Source: Siderastrea radians (lineage: Eukaryota > Cnidaria > Anthozoa > Scleractinia > Rhizangiidae). Taken from it: a stretch of 64,000 nucleotides of DNA. Made by a program: the position numbers and the translations under genes. The notes under the pieces are model-generated. The model was not told where the DNA came from. It saw nothing but the letters and a program-made list of their open reading frames with translations, and searched no databases. The stretch lies in assembly GCA_964017195.1 (NCBI GenBank), contig OZ024890.1, positions 68,873,376-68,937,375 on the forward strand. Direction: 5' to 3'. Shown piece after piece: positions 52,364 through 63,474 of this stretch (the first letter of the stretch is position 1; each line of letters begins with the position of its first letter).

Positions 52364-53829
52364 CATTGGGCATCTTAACCGGCCATTCTGACCCTCCCCA
52401 CCCCTAGGTTTCACAAATGTTAGCGCGATCCTCTATTTATACGAACCGGCGTGACGAAAAGTGTGATTGTGTGACAGAATATTTTGACTATAGCGTTACA
52501 GGATGACGTAATGTTAACTCTGACGACTCAGCTTCTCTTTCTTATCGCTTTTATTTGTGCTGAAAAACGCAAATTCACTCAAACGTTGAATCTCGATATA
52601 AATTTGTCCACAACTGAGAATGCTCACACAGGGACGACGAAGTATTAACTGAACATAGCACTAGAATCAAAACATAACACTTGATAAACACGAGCTCGAG
52701 CAGATCGTCAGAGTATGGGGCACGTCAAGGCATATCTCATGACGTTATGTTTAAATCCGGTTTGCTAACCCGGGAATCCCCTTGCAAAAGTAAACAAGCG
52801 AGCGGGGACGAAAGTCGCCAAGGTCTTTGAAAGCTAACGCGCCTGTCGAGCCGCAATCGATTTCGCGCTCACTCGCTTGTTCTTCTTTTCCTTCACTAGT
52901 CTGAACGGAAAGAGAGACTGCTCGTAGCCTTTAGCGAACACCACGCGCAAACCACACAAATCCGTCGATAACATTCAGATATTCTCGTTCTTTCAATGCA
53001 AAAAGACTCGTAACACCTACCTTATTAATTGATCTCCTTATTAATGACGATTCCTTCGTATCAACTTCTCGCCTCAAATAAAGCGCTCAACTCTCTCCGT
53101 TCACAAGAACTATCATGTACTGATGGTGCAATCCACTAATATTGCATCATCATACTAGTACCAATTCCTTCTCTTCCTAGCCCACGCCGGCAAAACGCAA
53201 CTGTCCTTTTTGTCTGTTGCGAAATACAAGTTAGCCAATCAGAAACCTTACAATCCACTTCGGAAACCACCCCCCCCCCCTTCCTCCCATAAAACGCCAA
53301 GGGAAACCGCCTCTCACGTAGCACAATATTACACCGCTCCTATACAAAACGCAACTTTCAAAGCAAATCACATTCACAGAAGCGTGATATGCTCCGGACA
53401 TTCACAAATCCTTCTGACTTCCACATTTTTACATCCCCCAAAATGTCAATCCCAAAAAAAAAACTCCTGCGCTAAAAAAATTTTCACCATAACCACTAAC
53501 TAGATCAGACAACACAGCCAATTTCGCATTCAATCCTATTAGCTGCTTTACTCAATTGCGCATGCGTTATACAAGACAGAAACAAAAAACCCCAAACTTA
53601 ACAACCCTTCGCCGTTCATATCTTAAATACTGTAAATTAAAAGACAAGAATACACGAAGGTAACATTCAGCAGACTAATATGCGCATGCGTCTTATATAA
53701 GACAGTACCGCTCTTGAGTACCCGTACCACAAGCTTTACAGCACTTTGTTCTTATGTTAAGCCAACTGACTATCAGGACAGAACCGTGCCCATTTTATAA
53801 ACCGGCGGTCGCTATAGCGACGGCCGGTT
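52364..53829. other. Interior of the outer element
   Basis: About 52,400-52,800 resembles 28,980-29,430 in direct orientation. A C run lies at 53,268-53,280. A short palindrome, AACCGGCGGTCGCTATAGCG and onward to CCGGTT, lies at 53,801-53,830. No gene is seen. Confidence 0.45.
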
Positions 53830-54907
53830 AATTACTTATCTCAGAAGACTTGGGACGACCCCGACGTTTGCTTACGTCACAATTTGTCACACAAACTTAT
53901 CAATGTCGCACGACTAACATAGTAGCAAGCGAAAAGAGAAATATTTTTATAAAATCCTTTGCGATTTATAGTGGGGCGGATATGTGCAGCTTTTGCCCTG
54001 AATTGTTCATTTTGTGTTAAAAGCACCAAATTCTCAGAAATGATAGAAGTTTTTATACTTGTAAATACTTGATATAGTGCCATCGCAAAATTTTCTACAG
54101 TGAGTTTTTGAACTTTTCCCAAAACGGTCGCCATCTTGACCGGAAGTGGAATGCGGTATTACCGGAAGTGTCCTTTTTTCCGCTTAAATTAATTCTGATG
54201 TTGGATAAAACGAGTCCTTGCCTATTTTCAAGAATTTCGAACGATTAACTTGGAAAATAATGCATTAATATGACTATCTGGTCAAATGGAAGCATTTTCT
54301 TCTAAACGGGAAATGAAATTATCCTTCAACTGGAAGTAATATTGATGCCGAGAAGTAACAAAAAATAAAGATATTGTTTTTGAGCTATGATGTTGTTTTG
54401 TTTTTAGTATGTACACAGTAATTTTTACACATCAGATCCGCCATCTTTGTCAGATCGCCGTGTGTATGACTGCTAACGCAAAGTATAAGTATCCACCCGA
54501 CCAGTGTTCTGATTTAAGAAGACAAACTTGATAGAACAGAATATAAACTTTAAGGAATTTATATAACATGCAGACATTTCAGTGAAACTTAGTTAAAAAG
54601 TGTGACGGGCCTGCGCGGCTCCCACGCGCGTGTTTTAGCCTTTTAAAATGGCTTAAAATTTAAGCCAGAAGTTGTAACTGCAGCTTTGATTTGTGATCCT
54701 CTTTTTAGTGTCTAAAGGAGTAACAGGCCTGCGCGCCCCCTGCGCGCGTGGCTTAGCCTTTCTAGAACTTTGAATTGCTCTCACGAGTATATTTTTGAGG
54801 GAACACCCTCTTTTGTACGCTATTAGGGGCGATTCCTTGAAAATGTCGTTTAGCAACAGGAATTCGTTAAAACTCTTCCGCGTTTTCACTACAGAGAGAT
54901 CGATCAT

Positions 54908-55340
54908 TTGAGAATTCAAATCAAACAAGGCAAGACTCGGCAAAAGGCTCCTAGAAAGAACTCAAGCACTGTTGTAAATAAGAAACCACATTTCAAGAAG
55001 TTAACTCACTCGGCGCCTAGTGAAAACATTGTAACGCTTGAGCCTGTACATAAGGTAGCCGAAAGCATCAACAAGAAATTTCAGAGTTCGGCGAAATGAT
55101 GTCAAAACTAGATGACATTCAGAATAAACATGTTGAACAGTATACATGTCTCTTTTCTGAGTCCCAATACGAATATGGGTCCACTAAGAAACCATTCAAA
55201 GCAAACTCAATTAAAGGAAAACCAACAAAGCCAATAAAAATCAGTTTACTCAAAGAGGCGACAAAAAAGCCAACAAAAATCAATTCACTTAAAGAAAAGA
55301 CAAAAACGCCACCTAAGGTCAGCTCAACAAAAAGGTGAAA
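54908..55340 (+). pseudogene. Basic N-terminal region of the Penelope-like protein
   Basis: Two frames cover it: IKQGKTRQKAPRKNSSTVVN to ESINKKFQSSAK, then SKLDDIQNKHVEQYTCLFSE and a Lys/Pro-rich tandem (KPTKINSLKEKTKTPPK). Basic, low-complexity N-termini precede the RT in many such elements. The frames are offset, so the protein is broken. Confidence 0.5.
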
Positions 55341-55639
55341 AGAACGCAGAAAAACCAAACACAAAAAAAGAATTAAAAACACGTTTAGACGCAAACAAAA
55401 AACATATCAAAAACCTCTAGGATAAAAAGCTTACAAATGACCAGATTAACTTACTGGCGAAAAGCGAGGTGCAAATTAAAAACAACTCTTGTGTGCCTTC
55501 GATCATTTCGCGAGAAGAATGCGTCTCAAATACATTTTTCACGGGGAAAACACAGAACCTCATCCTTTCCACGTTAAATCTACATGGGAACCACAAGTAC
55601 AACCATCCGTAGCCCTTGCAAGCTATTTAGAAGAGGTCA

Positions 55640-56988
55640 CAATTTAACTCACAGAACTAGAACTCAAAAATCCAGAGAATAATCTTAATCCCGCTGAACG
55701 CGAGATACTTAACGCCCTAAAGCGTGACACCAACATTAACCTTAAAAAGGCTGACAAAGGAACTACATCTGTAGTTCTAAACACAGTTAGGACAAAATTA
55801 AGACGGTCAAACCCAGCTAGATAACACGGAATACTACAGACCTCTTGGGAATCCTTTTGTAGAGTAAGCAAACCTGAGAGTTCAACAGCTTATTAGCAGA
55901 CTCTATCTTGGAAACCACATAGATGAAATGACCAAAACATGGCTTCGTCAAACACCACAACCGCCTCATATTCCAATATTCTACACCCTAACAAAGATAC
56001 ACAGACCAACCCCAGTTGCTGATTATATCAGGGTGTGACGGCCCAACAGAGAGACTATCCTCATTCGTCGATAAACTCCTTCAGCCTATAGCACAACAAC
56101 AAAAGTCACATCTAAAAGATACAACTCACTTCATCAATTTCTTAGAGAAAACAAAGGTACCAGAAAACACAATCCTTGTTTCAATGGACGTTATGAGCTT
56201 GTATACAAATACACCACAAGACGAGGGGAATAAACATAAAAAACGAACTTCTTTTCCCTATAGGACTACTGCAAAGAGCGCTCAAACTTATCCTAGGGGA
56301 GAACTCCTTCCAGTTTAATGGAAAAAAACTACGTACAAATACATGAGACTGCCATGGGCACCAAAATGGCAGTTGCTTTCGCCAATATTTTCATGGCTAA
56401 GGTACCCAGAGAAGAGATCACACAGTTCATTGAACAAGCTAACAAACACCATCAAACTATCAAGTTTACGGTTGAAGTATCCGGACACTACTGTTTACAA
56501 AGGTGAAAGATTTAGAAATGAGTCGGTGCTAGATGTACGCACCCATTTTAAGCCCACTGAGACATTTCAGTACACCCATTTTTCAACCTGCCATCCATAA
56601 GGAGTGAAAAGAGGCTTCATCAAAGGAGAGGCTCTAAGACTACTCAGAACTAACTCTTCTAAAACATTATTTGAAGAGAGCGTCACAAACTTCAAAACAC
56701 ATCTTCTTGAGACTGAGAGGATACCCAGAAAACTTTATTCAAACAAACCTCTCAGAAGTTACTTTTGAAGACAGGAATCAAGCCCTCCGACAAAAACAAA
56801 AAAAGAAAATCTTGCCCTTTGTAACGCAATATCACCCAGCAGTGCCTAACTTAAAACCAATACTCATGAACAGCTGGTATTTCATAACACAGCAACCATT
56901 GCTAAACGACATTTTCAAGGAACCGCCCCTAATATCGTACAGAAGAAGGCGTTTCCTCAAAGATATACTCGTGAGAGCAAAACTCTAG
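55640..56988 (+). pseudogene. Penelope-like reverse transcriptase, broken
   Basis: Across several frames: NPAEREILNALKRDTNINLK and KADKGTTSVVL (N-terminal RT block), HIPIFYTLTKIHRPTP, GCDGPTERLSSFVDKLLQPI, VPENTILVSMDVMSLYTN (catalytic Asp), YVQIHETAMGTKMAVAFANI, then FQYTHFSTCHP, and the terminal NDIFKEPPLISYRRRRFLKD before ILVRAKL. This order is specific to Penelope-like RTs. I see no GIY-YIG endonuclease after it. At least four frame changes make it inactive. Confidence 0.8.
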
Positions 56989-59900
56989 AAAGGCTAAAAC
57001 ACGCGCGCAGGAGGCGCGCAGGCCTGTTACTCTTTTAGACACTAAAAAGAGGATCACAAATTGGTTACAACGTTTGGCTTAAATTCTTAAGCCATTTTAA
57101 AAGGCTAAAACACGCGCGTGGGAGCAGCGCAGGCCCGTCACCCTTTTTAACTTTGCTAAAAAAAACGTGACCTTTTGAAAACTGTTGGTTCAGACAAAAT
57201 GTTGGCTCAACCAGCAGTCAATTGCACTTGAATGTATAAGATGTGTCTGTAACTCAAACATATTATGAAAGTCGTTTTTAAGAGCAGGATAGCCAAACAG
57301 CATGTAATTATGATGAAAAAGGCAATATAATTATTATAAAATGGAAAATAAAGAGGTTTTCAAGACAGATAAAGGTTATTTTACGATTTATACAACACTT
57401 CCGGTTTAAAATGGCGGCCATTTTCAATACTTTATGTATTTGTATCAGTCTTGTGTTCTGTGGCTCAAAATTACAGCAAAATTGTTTATATACTAAAACT
57501 AGATTCCTCTGCCTGCTTCAGGACCGTTTTCAAGGCAAACACCTAAATATTTAGGGCTTTTCTATGAAGTTACAATTCCACTTCCTGTTCAAGATGGCGG
57601 CCATTTTGAAACACCCTCTTAACTCAGCTCAGGTCAAATTTTCGCAGTAGCACTATATCAGATATCCATCAACACGTTAAAAACTATCTTTCCACCAAGT
57701 TTCGTGTTTTTAACAGAAAGTGAACAATTCCAGCACATATCCGCCCCACTATTAGGCCTTGTGCACTTAATGATAATTTACGGAAAGTGGTGAACAGGTG
57801 TCATTTAGCAAGTGAGAGAAAAAAAGTGCGAGCGTGGCGGGGTGCATTGGCGTTCATATATTTTTACACGGCAGCGCGAAGATAGGAATTTTATTTTCGA
57901 GTGGTAAAATATTGTCTTTTACCACGAGAAAATAAAATTTATATATTCAAGCCACCATGTAATATTCTTTCTATTATATAGAGAAGAGTATCTTTGCACA
58001 AGAGTAAGAGAATAAGACAGTGTAAGAGCGGAAAATGACGTCATCGATATCCTCACTAATGAGGATATGGAAAATACGCCACTCGAGTCCCAGATGTAGT
58101 TTCGTGTGAACTTTACGAGTGGTCTACTTTCCACTAAAACACTCTTGTTTATATCATTATAGAGAAATACGTCACAACACACGGTACAGTCGTAAGTCGG
58201 AAATATGAATAGCAAATGAAAATATGGCCTTTCTCATGTCCCCCTGACACCTGTACTGAATCAGGAGCCCATAACCCTGACTCCTGACTCCTGACTGAAT
58301 CAGCTATTCGTAGTCTTTCCCCGCCAATATCAAATCGCGTTGTAGAGTACTCTTTTACCCTCTCCGAAATCCTCGATCCTTTCCTCTTGGTCTCTGCCAG
58401 CCCATGTCGCACAATTCGATTGTTACTTCACAAACACGTTCCAATGGGGGGGGGGGGCACTTCCTATAGTGGAGTATACGGGGAGGCTCCGTCCGAAAAG
58501 GGTGATTTATTGAGCCTGCAGAATAGTGAAAGGTTGGAAAAATCGTTATCTTAGTATATTAAGTATATTAAAGGTCAGCAAAGTACGCTGCTAAGTAAAA
58601 GAGAAAGCAGCTAAAGTTAAGTATATAAAAAGGTGCCAAATTCTGGCAAAAATGACACGGAACACACAAAAGTCGAGGGCCTTTAGTAACCGACTCAGGG
58701 CAACTGAAAGCCCAGATACAAACGTTGCGACAATGAGATATTCTACTTTTTTGGCTTATCCTTGAGATATAAACATGTGTATAAAAAAGGGCTACATTCT
58801 TACTCTAGGTTATGAAAAGGGTGCAATTTGGGTGAAAAACTGGTATATTAAAGCGTAAGGGTTTGAGCCAAGGGGTGGAGCCTCCCCCTGCTGATAGCTT
58901 GGATTGCAGTGCCAGTAATGAAAACGTGGATGCCCAGTCACGTCTTTCATACAAACCTTCTGACGGTTGCTGCCTTGTCGTGCTGCCCAAAGTGGATGTG
59001 GTCTTGAGGTCCCTGTGATGTGGAGAACTCACAAAAGCATCCTGGCTCCTAGCATTCAAACAGAACGTCTTGATTGGAACCTTCAGGATCTTTGTGACTC
59101 GGTTTTATTGCCCTGGCCAATGTGGTGAAGAACTAATGCTCGCCAACTTTCCGTGACAGTTAGAAAAAGCAGTCTGGTCAAGCGAGTCACGGAGTGATAA
59201 AGATATCAAGAAAGCGTCTATCTTTTCATATATTGTCATTATTTTCTGGATTGAATAAACGTGCAGCCACATCTATACAATTGTTGGCTCGCAGTCGTTG
59301 ATTTTTGTTATATGCTCTCTTTCAACACCCCCACCTCGTCCAATATTTGAAGTGGTACTGAGGATATCTTAGTTTGGTAGTGCTCCCCAGTCCAGTGATT
59401 CCTCGGCGTTGGAATGAATATTTATTTAATGATTGATTTATTTTACGTAACTAGTCGTAAGTATAGAAACGTTTTCTCTCTCAACTGCTCAGTTTGAGAA
59501 CAACTCACGTTTCCTACTTTATTTGATATTTCCTATTCATTATTCCGACTTTTTACCGTGCCGGTTGTGACGTATTTCTCTATATGATATAAACAAGAGT
59601 GTTTTAGTGGAAAGTAGACCACTCGTAAAGTTCACACGAAACTACATCTGGGACTCGAGTGGCGTATTTTCCGTATCCTCACTAGTGAGGATATCGATGA
59701 CGTCATTTTCCGCTCTTACACTGTCTTATTCTCTTACTCTTGTGCAAAGATACTCTCCTCTATATAATAGAAAGAATATTACATGGTGGCTTGAATATAT
59801 GAATTTTATTTTCTCGTGGTAAAAGACAATATTTTACCACTCGAAAATAAAATTCCTATCTTCGCGCCGCCGTGTAAATATGCTCTATATGTTTTCAGCG

Positions 59901-60172
59901 AACGCCAATGCGCCCCGTCACGCTGGCACTTTTTTTCTCTCACTTGCTAGATGACACCTGTTCACACTTTCCATAAATTATCATTAAGTGCACAAGGCCT
60001 AAATCGCAAAGGATTTTTTTAAAAAATTTCTCTTTTCGCTTGCTACTAAGTTAGTCGCGAGACATTGATAAGATTGTGTGACAAATTGTGACGTAAGCAA
60101 ACGTCAGGGTCGTCCCAAGTCTTCTGAGATGAGTAATTCCAACTACTGCGAGCTTCACAATTTCTCTTTTAA

Positions 60173-61981
60173 GGAGGCTCGCAACAGTTTTTTTGGCCTT
60201 GGAGTGTATCTTTTGAAGTCAAAATTTCGCATAAAAGGTAAACTTCGATTTCCTTGATACTACACCACTTTTTCAACATATGATCAAAGTTTATTTTCTC
60301 GCTGGTTTCCTAGCAACAGCTGTCACCATAGCAACGGTAATGGACAACCCCCCATTTTAAATAATGTCAAATATCTCGAAAACTAGTCAGACACTTTATG
60401 ACGAAACTTGAACTATTTGAACTACTCAACCTACACAACTTGTATGCGAAATTAGGGAAAAATCTGTAAGAGCGTTTTCATGTAAATCACGATTAATTTT
60501 TTACGGGCTGATTTTGGTCATTCCTGCAATTTTTTCCAATATTTCAAGAAAGATAAAACTTAACACTTTCCCGTTTCAGTTGAAGGATCTTTTATGATAT
60601 CAAAACATTCTTAATGTACATTGAGCTTCCTAGGTGGCTGCCATTTTAAGATATTTATATTTAAAAACTGCTAAAATGCAGCACAAATCAGCCAAAAAGT
60701 TCGTAATTTGCATAAATAGAAATATTTCTAAATTGCCCTTACAGTTTTCTCTCTTAAACTGACTGCCGTTAGAATAATAATTCTTTTTGATGTTCCAGTG
60801 AGTTTTAGGCTGAATAAATATTTCGTTTCTTAGATAAGAAGGCTGAATCTCGGTCAAGTTTTAGTCGTTATTAACTTTCAACGAGCAACAGTTTTATTTT
60901 GTTTTTCCTGGTCTATTTCACGGTTATTCACGTGCAATGAATATTTATACACGCTGCGCTTGTGTCCTCTCGTGCATTTATAATTCCTTCTCATAATAAT
61001 AAAAAATTTTCGTCTTCTGAACTTCTTCCTGGAGACTCTTTTCCATTACTCTTTAAATACTGACTGACGCTTTAGCATTTTTAATTACGGATTTAATTAC
61101 AATGGGGCCGAAAAATGAAGAGAAACAAGCTCAGAAGACGAATATATATATTTTTTATTATGAGAAGGAATTATAAGCGCACGAGAGGACACAAGTGCAG
61201 CGTGTGTAAATATTCATTGCACGTGAATAACCGTGAAATAGACCAGGAAAAACAAAATAAAACTGTTGCTCGTTGAAAGTTAATAACGACTGAAACGTGA
61301 CCGAGATTCAGCCTTCTTATCTAATACCAGAAATGTTTATTCAGCCTAAAACTCACTGGAACATTTAAAAGAAGTATTATTCTAACGGCAATCAATTTAA
61401 GAGAAAAATCTGTAAGGGCAATTTCGAAACATTTCTATTTATGCAAATTACGAACTTTTGGGCTGATTTGTGCTGCATTTTAGCAGTTTTTAAATATAAA
61501 TATCTTAAAATCGCAGCCACCTAGGAAGCTCAATGTACATTAAGAATGTTTTGATATCATAAAAGATCCCTCAACTGAAAAGAGAAAGTGTTAAGTTTTA
61601 TCTTACTTGAAATATTGGGGAAAATTGCAGGAATGACCAAAATCAGCCCGTAAAAAATGAATCATGATTTACATGAAAACGCTCTTACAGATTTTCCCCT
61701 AATTTCGCATACAAGTTGTGTAGGTTGAGTAGTTCAAATAGTTCAAGTTTCGTCATAAAGTGTCCGACTAGTTTTCGAGATATTCGACATTATTTAAAAA
61801 GGGAGGTTGTCCATTACCGTTGCTATGGTGACAGCTGTTGCTAGGAAACCAGTGAGAAAATAAACTTTGATCATATGTTGAAAAGGTGGTTTAGTATCAA
61901 GGAAATCGAAGTTTACCTTCTATGCGAAATTTTGACTTCAAAAGATACACTCCAAGGCCAAAAAAACTGTTGCGAGCCTCC
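60173..61981. mobile_element. 1.8-kb TTAA-flanked palindrome (fold-back)
   Basis: The two halves pair along nearly the whole length (centre about 61,080). Ends GGAGGCTCGCAACAG and inverse; TTAA on both sides (60,169-60,172 and 61,982-61,985). Inside are CTTGATACTACACCAC, TGTCACCATAGCAACGGTAA and CACGTGCAATGAATATTTA in both orientations. No transposase. It inserted into the right arm of the outer element, whose left arm (about 52,308-52,335) keeps the continuous sequence. Confidence 0.9.
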
Positions 61982-62275
61982 TTAATATACTGAAAAGAAG
62001 ATTCCTACAGTCCATTACCGAACGACTAGACCCAAGGCTAAAACGGAAACTCAGGCGACTTAGGCGAAAATAATCTCATTTCACCTTCTGGCGGGCCAGT
62101 TCCCAGTTGAGTCTGGACAACTAGCACGATTTTCGTTGTTGAACAGTCTATTTTCATTGTTAGAATTCAACTACATAACTTCTTTTCTTCTTCTAGGGAT
62201 CTTGAAAATGTTTCGTATTCCTTACCGGAGCAGAAATCTGGATCAACTACGACACCAGACGTTGTTTACTTTTAA

Positions 62276-62499
62276 AATAATAAAATATTTCCTGACTCAG
62301 AGCGCAATAAAAATTAAAAACTGTTGAAGTGGAATATTTCGTCCGGACCAAACGAACTTCATCAGCCACGGTAGAAATGTGAATATTATTATTATATTAT
62401 TATTATTGGCTGATGAAGTTCGGTTGGTCCGGACGAAATATTCCACTTCAACAGTTTTTAATTTTTATTGCGCTCTGAGTCAGGAAATATTTTATTATT
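62276..62499. mobile_element. TTAA-flanked hairpin MITE
   Basis: The arms AATAATAAAATATTTCCTGA and inverse enclose CAGAGCGCAATAAAAATTAA and TTTCGTCCGGACC, with a short TTATTA loop near 62,395. TTAA flanks at 62,272-62,275 and 62,500-62,503. It sits in the right arm of the outer element. Confidence 0.85.
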
Positions 62500-62752
62500 T
62501 TAAATGTCATGTTTCCAGAGCAGGAAAACAATATTTTTGATTGTTGTTTACTTTGTTGAGCGTCACCCGCCATGAATATTTATCAACTTAACGCAACTTT
62601 CATCCTGTTCTGGATCAAAATTGGATGTACGAGCATTAAAGGAAGCTATACACATTTATTTTGGTGGACAGCAACGGGTTAGGATCCCTGAATAAAGTAT
62701 TTTTGCCAAGTTCTAGGGTGATGTAAGTGACCTTTGACACGAGCGATATTAA

Positions 62753-63374
62753 GAGCGCCTGTCTGTAAAAATCAGACAAAATCAAAATTCCGCGGCAAGG
62801 GTGGAAAATTCGATTTCTTTCATATTTTAATGAGAGATAGGTTAGGGTATAACTAAAATAACTGGATACTTTTTTTTGGCAAAATATCCCTTTATTTCAA
62901 AGAAAAATGCAAATAACGAACTTCCGTTAAAATCGCCATTTGAAGCAGTAAATTATGACATCAATTTGAGGCGTCTGCGTGCAAAAACAAATCCCTCTGT
63001 CGTCTTTTAAACACTCAATTTTACTTTTGCAATCCCTCAAGAGCTTCAAAACTGATTTTGGTAGAAACTGCAATGTTCTTTGTGTTTGAAATAATTTAAT
63101 TTTGAAAGTATACATTTCTCATCAGGAAAAGTACTTCGTGAATTAAATTATTTTTCACCATGTGCTAAACCTTCAAATCGATTCAGCTTCTGGCTGTTGA
63201 ATTAAGAAAAGATGTTCTCAGGATTGCTGCAAAAATTTCTTTGGGCAAATGATTGAGAGCGACGCGAGAGCTTTTCAAAGTTCGTTAAAATGCAGGTTAT
63301 TTGACCCTTCTTGGCAGCATTCCATTCGCGAGTCACGCACATATTTTAATGAGTTTCGACCCATATGAGATCGG
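62753..63374. mobile_element. One-sided copy of the GAGCGC element
   Basis: It begins GAGCGCCTGTCTGTAAAAAT after a TTAA and follows the arm at 20,940-21,550 closely to CGACCCATATGAGATCG. It then stops abruptly at an unrelated sequence. It is a truncated third copy of the element at 20,940-26,517. Confidence 0.85.
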
Positions 63375-63394
63375 ATGTTACTAAAACGGGGAAT

Positions 63395-63438
63395 GGGGAA
63401 TGGGGAATGGGGAATGGGGAATGGGGAATGGGGAATGA
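63395..63438 (+). repeat. GGGAAT hexanucleotide microsatellite
   Basis: About seven tandem GGGAAT units, ending AATGAGAAATAG. The G triplets could form a quadruplex. Confidence 0.95.
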
Positions 63439-63474
63439 GAAATAGTGGTCAGCGGTAATACCTGAAAAATTAAG

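Larger units (their letters stand above)
54591..57155 (+). mobile_element. Penelope-like retroelement with inverted terminal copies
   Basis: The right end (about 56,870-57,150) is repeated in inverse orientation at the left end (about 54,591-54,880). The shared part includes the C-terminal coding piece (LLNDIFKE...ILVRA) and two tandem GC-rich words (CACGCGCGCAGG.. and CACGCGCGTGGG.., about 110 bp apart). Such inverted or partial terminal copies are known for Penelope-like elements. A degenerate minus-strand open frame at 54,653-54,943 is the inverted piece. Confidence 0.8.
53969..57751. mobile_element. TTA-flanked MITE (PIF/Harbinger-like) carrying a Penelope-like insert
   Basis: The ends TAGTGGGGCGGATATGTGC and its inverted copy (GCACATATCCGCCCCACTA) are flanked by TTA (53,966-53,968 and 57,752-57,754). 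The matching empty site GCGATTTAGGCC survives in the opposite arm of the host element (about 59,997-60,008, inverted). A 3-bp TTA duplication suits PIF/Harbinger. Internal arms also pair around the GGCCGCCATCTTGAAC-type words near 54,130 and 57,590. It encodes nothing itself. Confidence 0.85.
53830..60138. mobile_element. TIR element with about 590-bp arms, interrupted by a nested MITE
   Basis: The arms start AATTACTTATCTCAGAAGAC (left) and AATTACTCATCTCAGAAGAC (right, inverted). They continue through GTTTGCTTACGTCACAATTT, ATCCTTTGCGATTTA and GGCCTTGTGCACTTAATGAT, then TGACGTCATCGATATCCTCA near 58,050 and 59,690. The left arm is split by the insert at 53,969-57,751. Without the insert the element is about 2.5 kb. 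The interior (about 58,200-59,560) shows no gene. Confidence 0.8.
51826..62752. mobile_element. Outer inverted-repeat element holding a nested stack
   Basis: The left arm (about 51,826-52,355) matches, inverted, the right arm (about 60,139-62,752). Shared words include GTGTCAAAGGTCACTTACAT, GGTTAGGATCC (inverted), GGCGGGTGACGCTCAACAAA, TTCTGCTCCGGTAAGGAAT and GGGAACTGGCCCGCCAGAAG. The right arm is broken by the elements at 60,173-61,981 and 62,276-62,499. The interior holds the element at 53,830-60,138. TTAA stands at both outer tips (about 51,823 and 62,749). No transposase was seen, so it is non-autonomous or gutted. Confidence 0.65.

Noticed and set aside
63395..63438. Telomeric repeat
   Set aside because: The unit is GGGAAT, not TTAGGG, and the array is very short.
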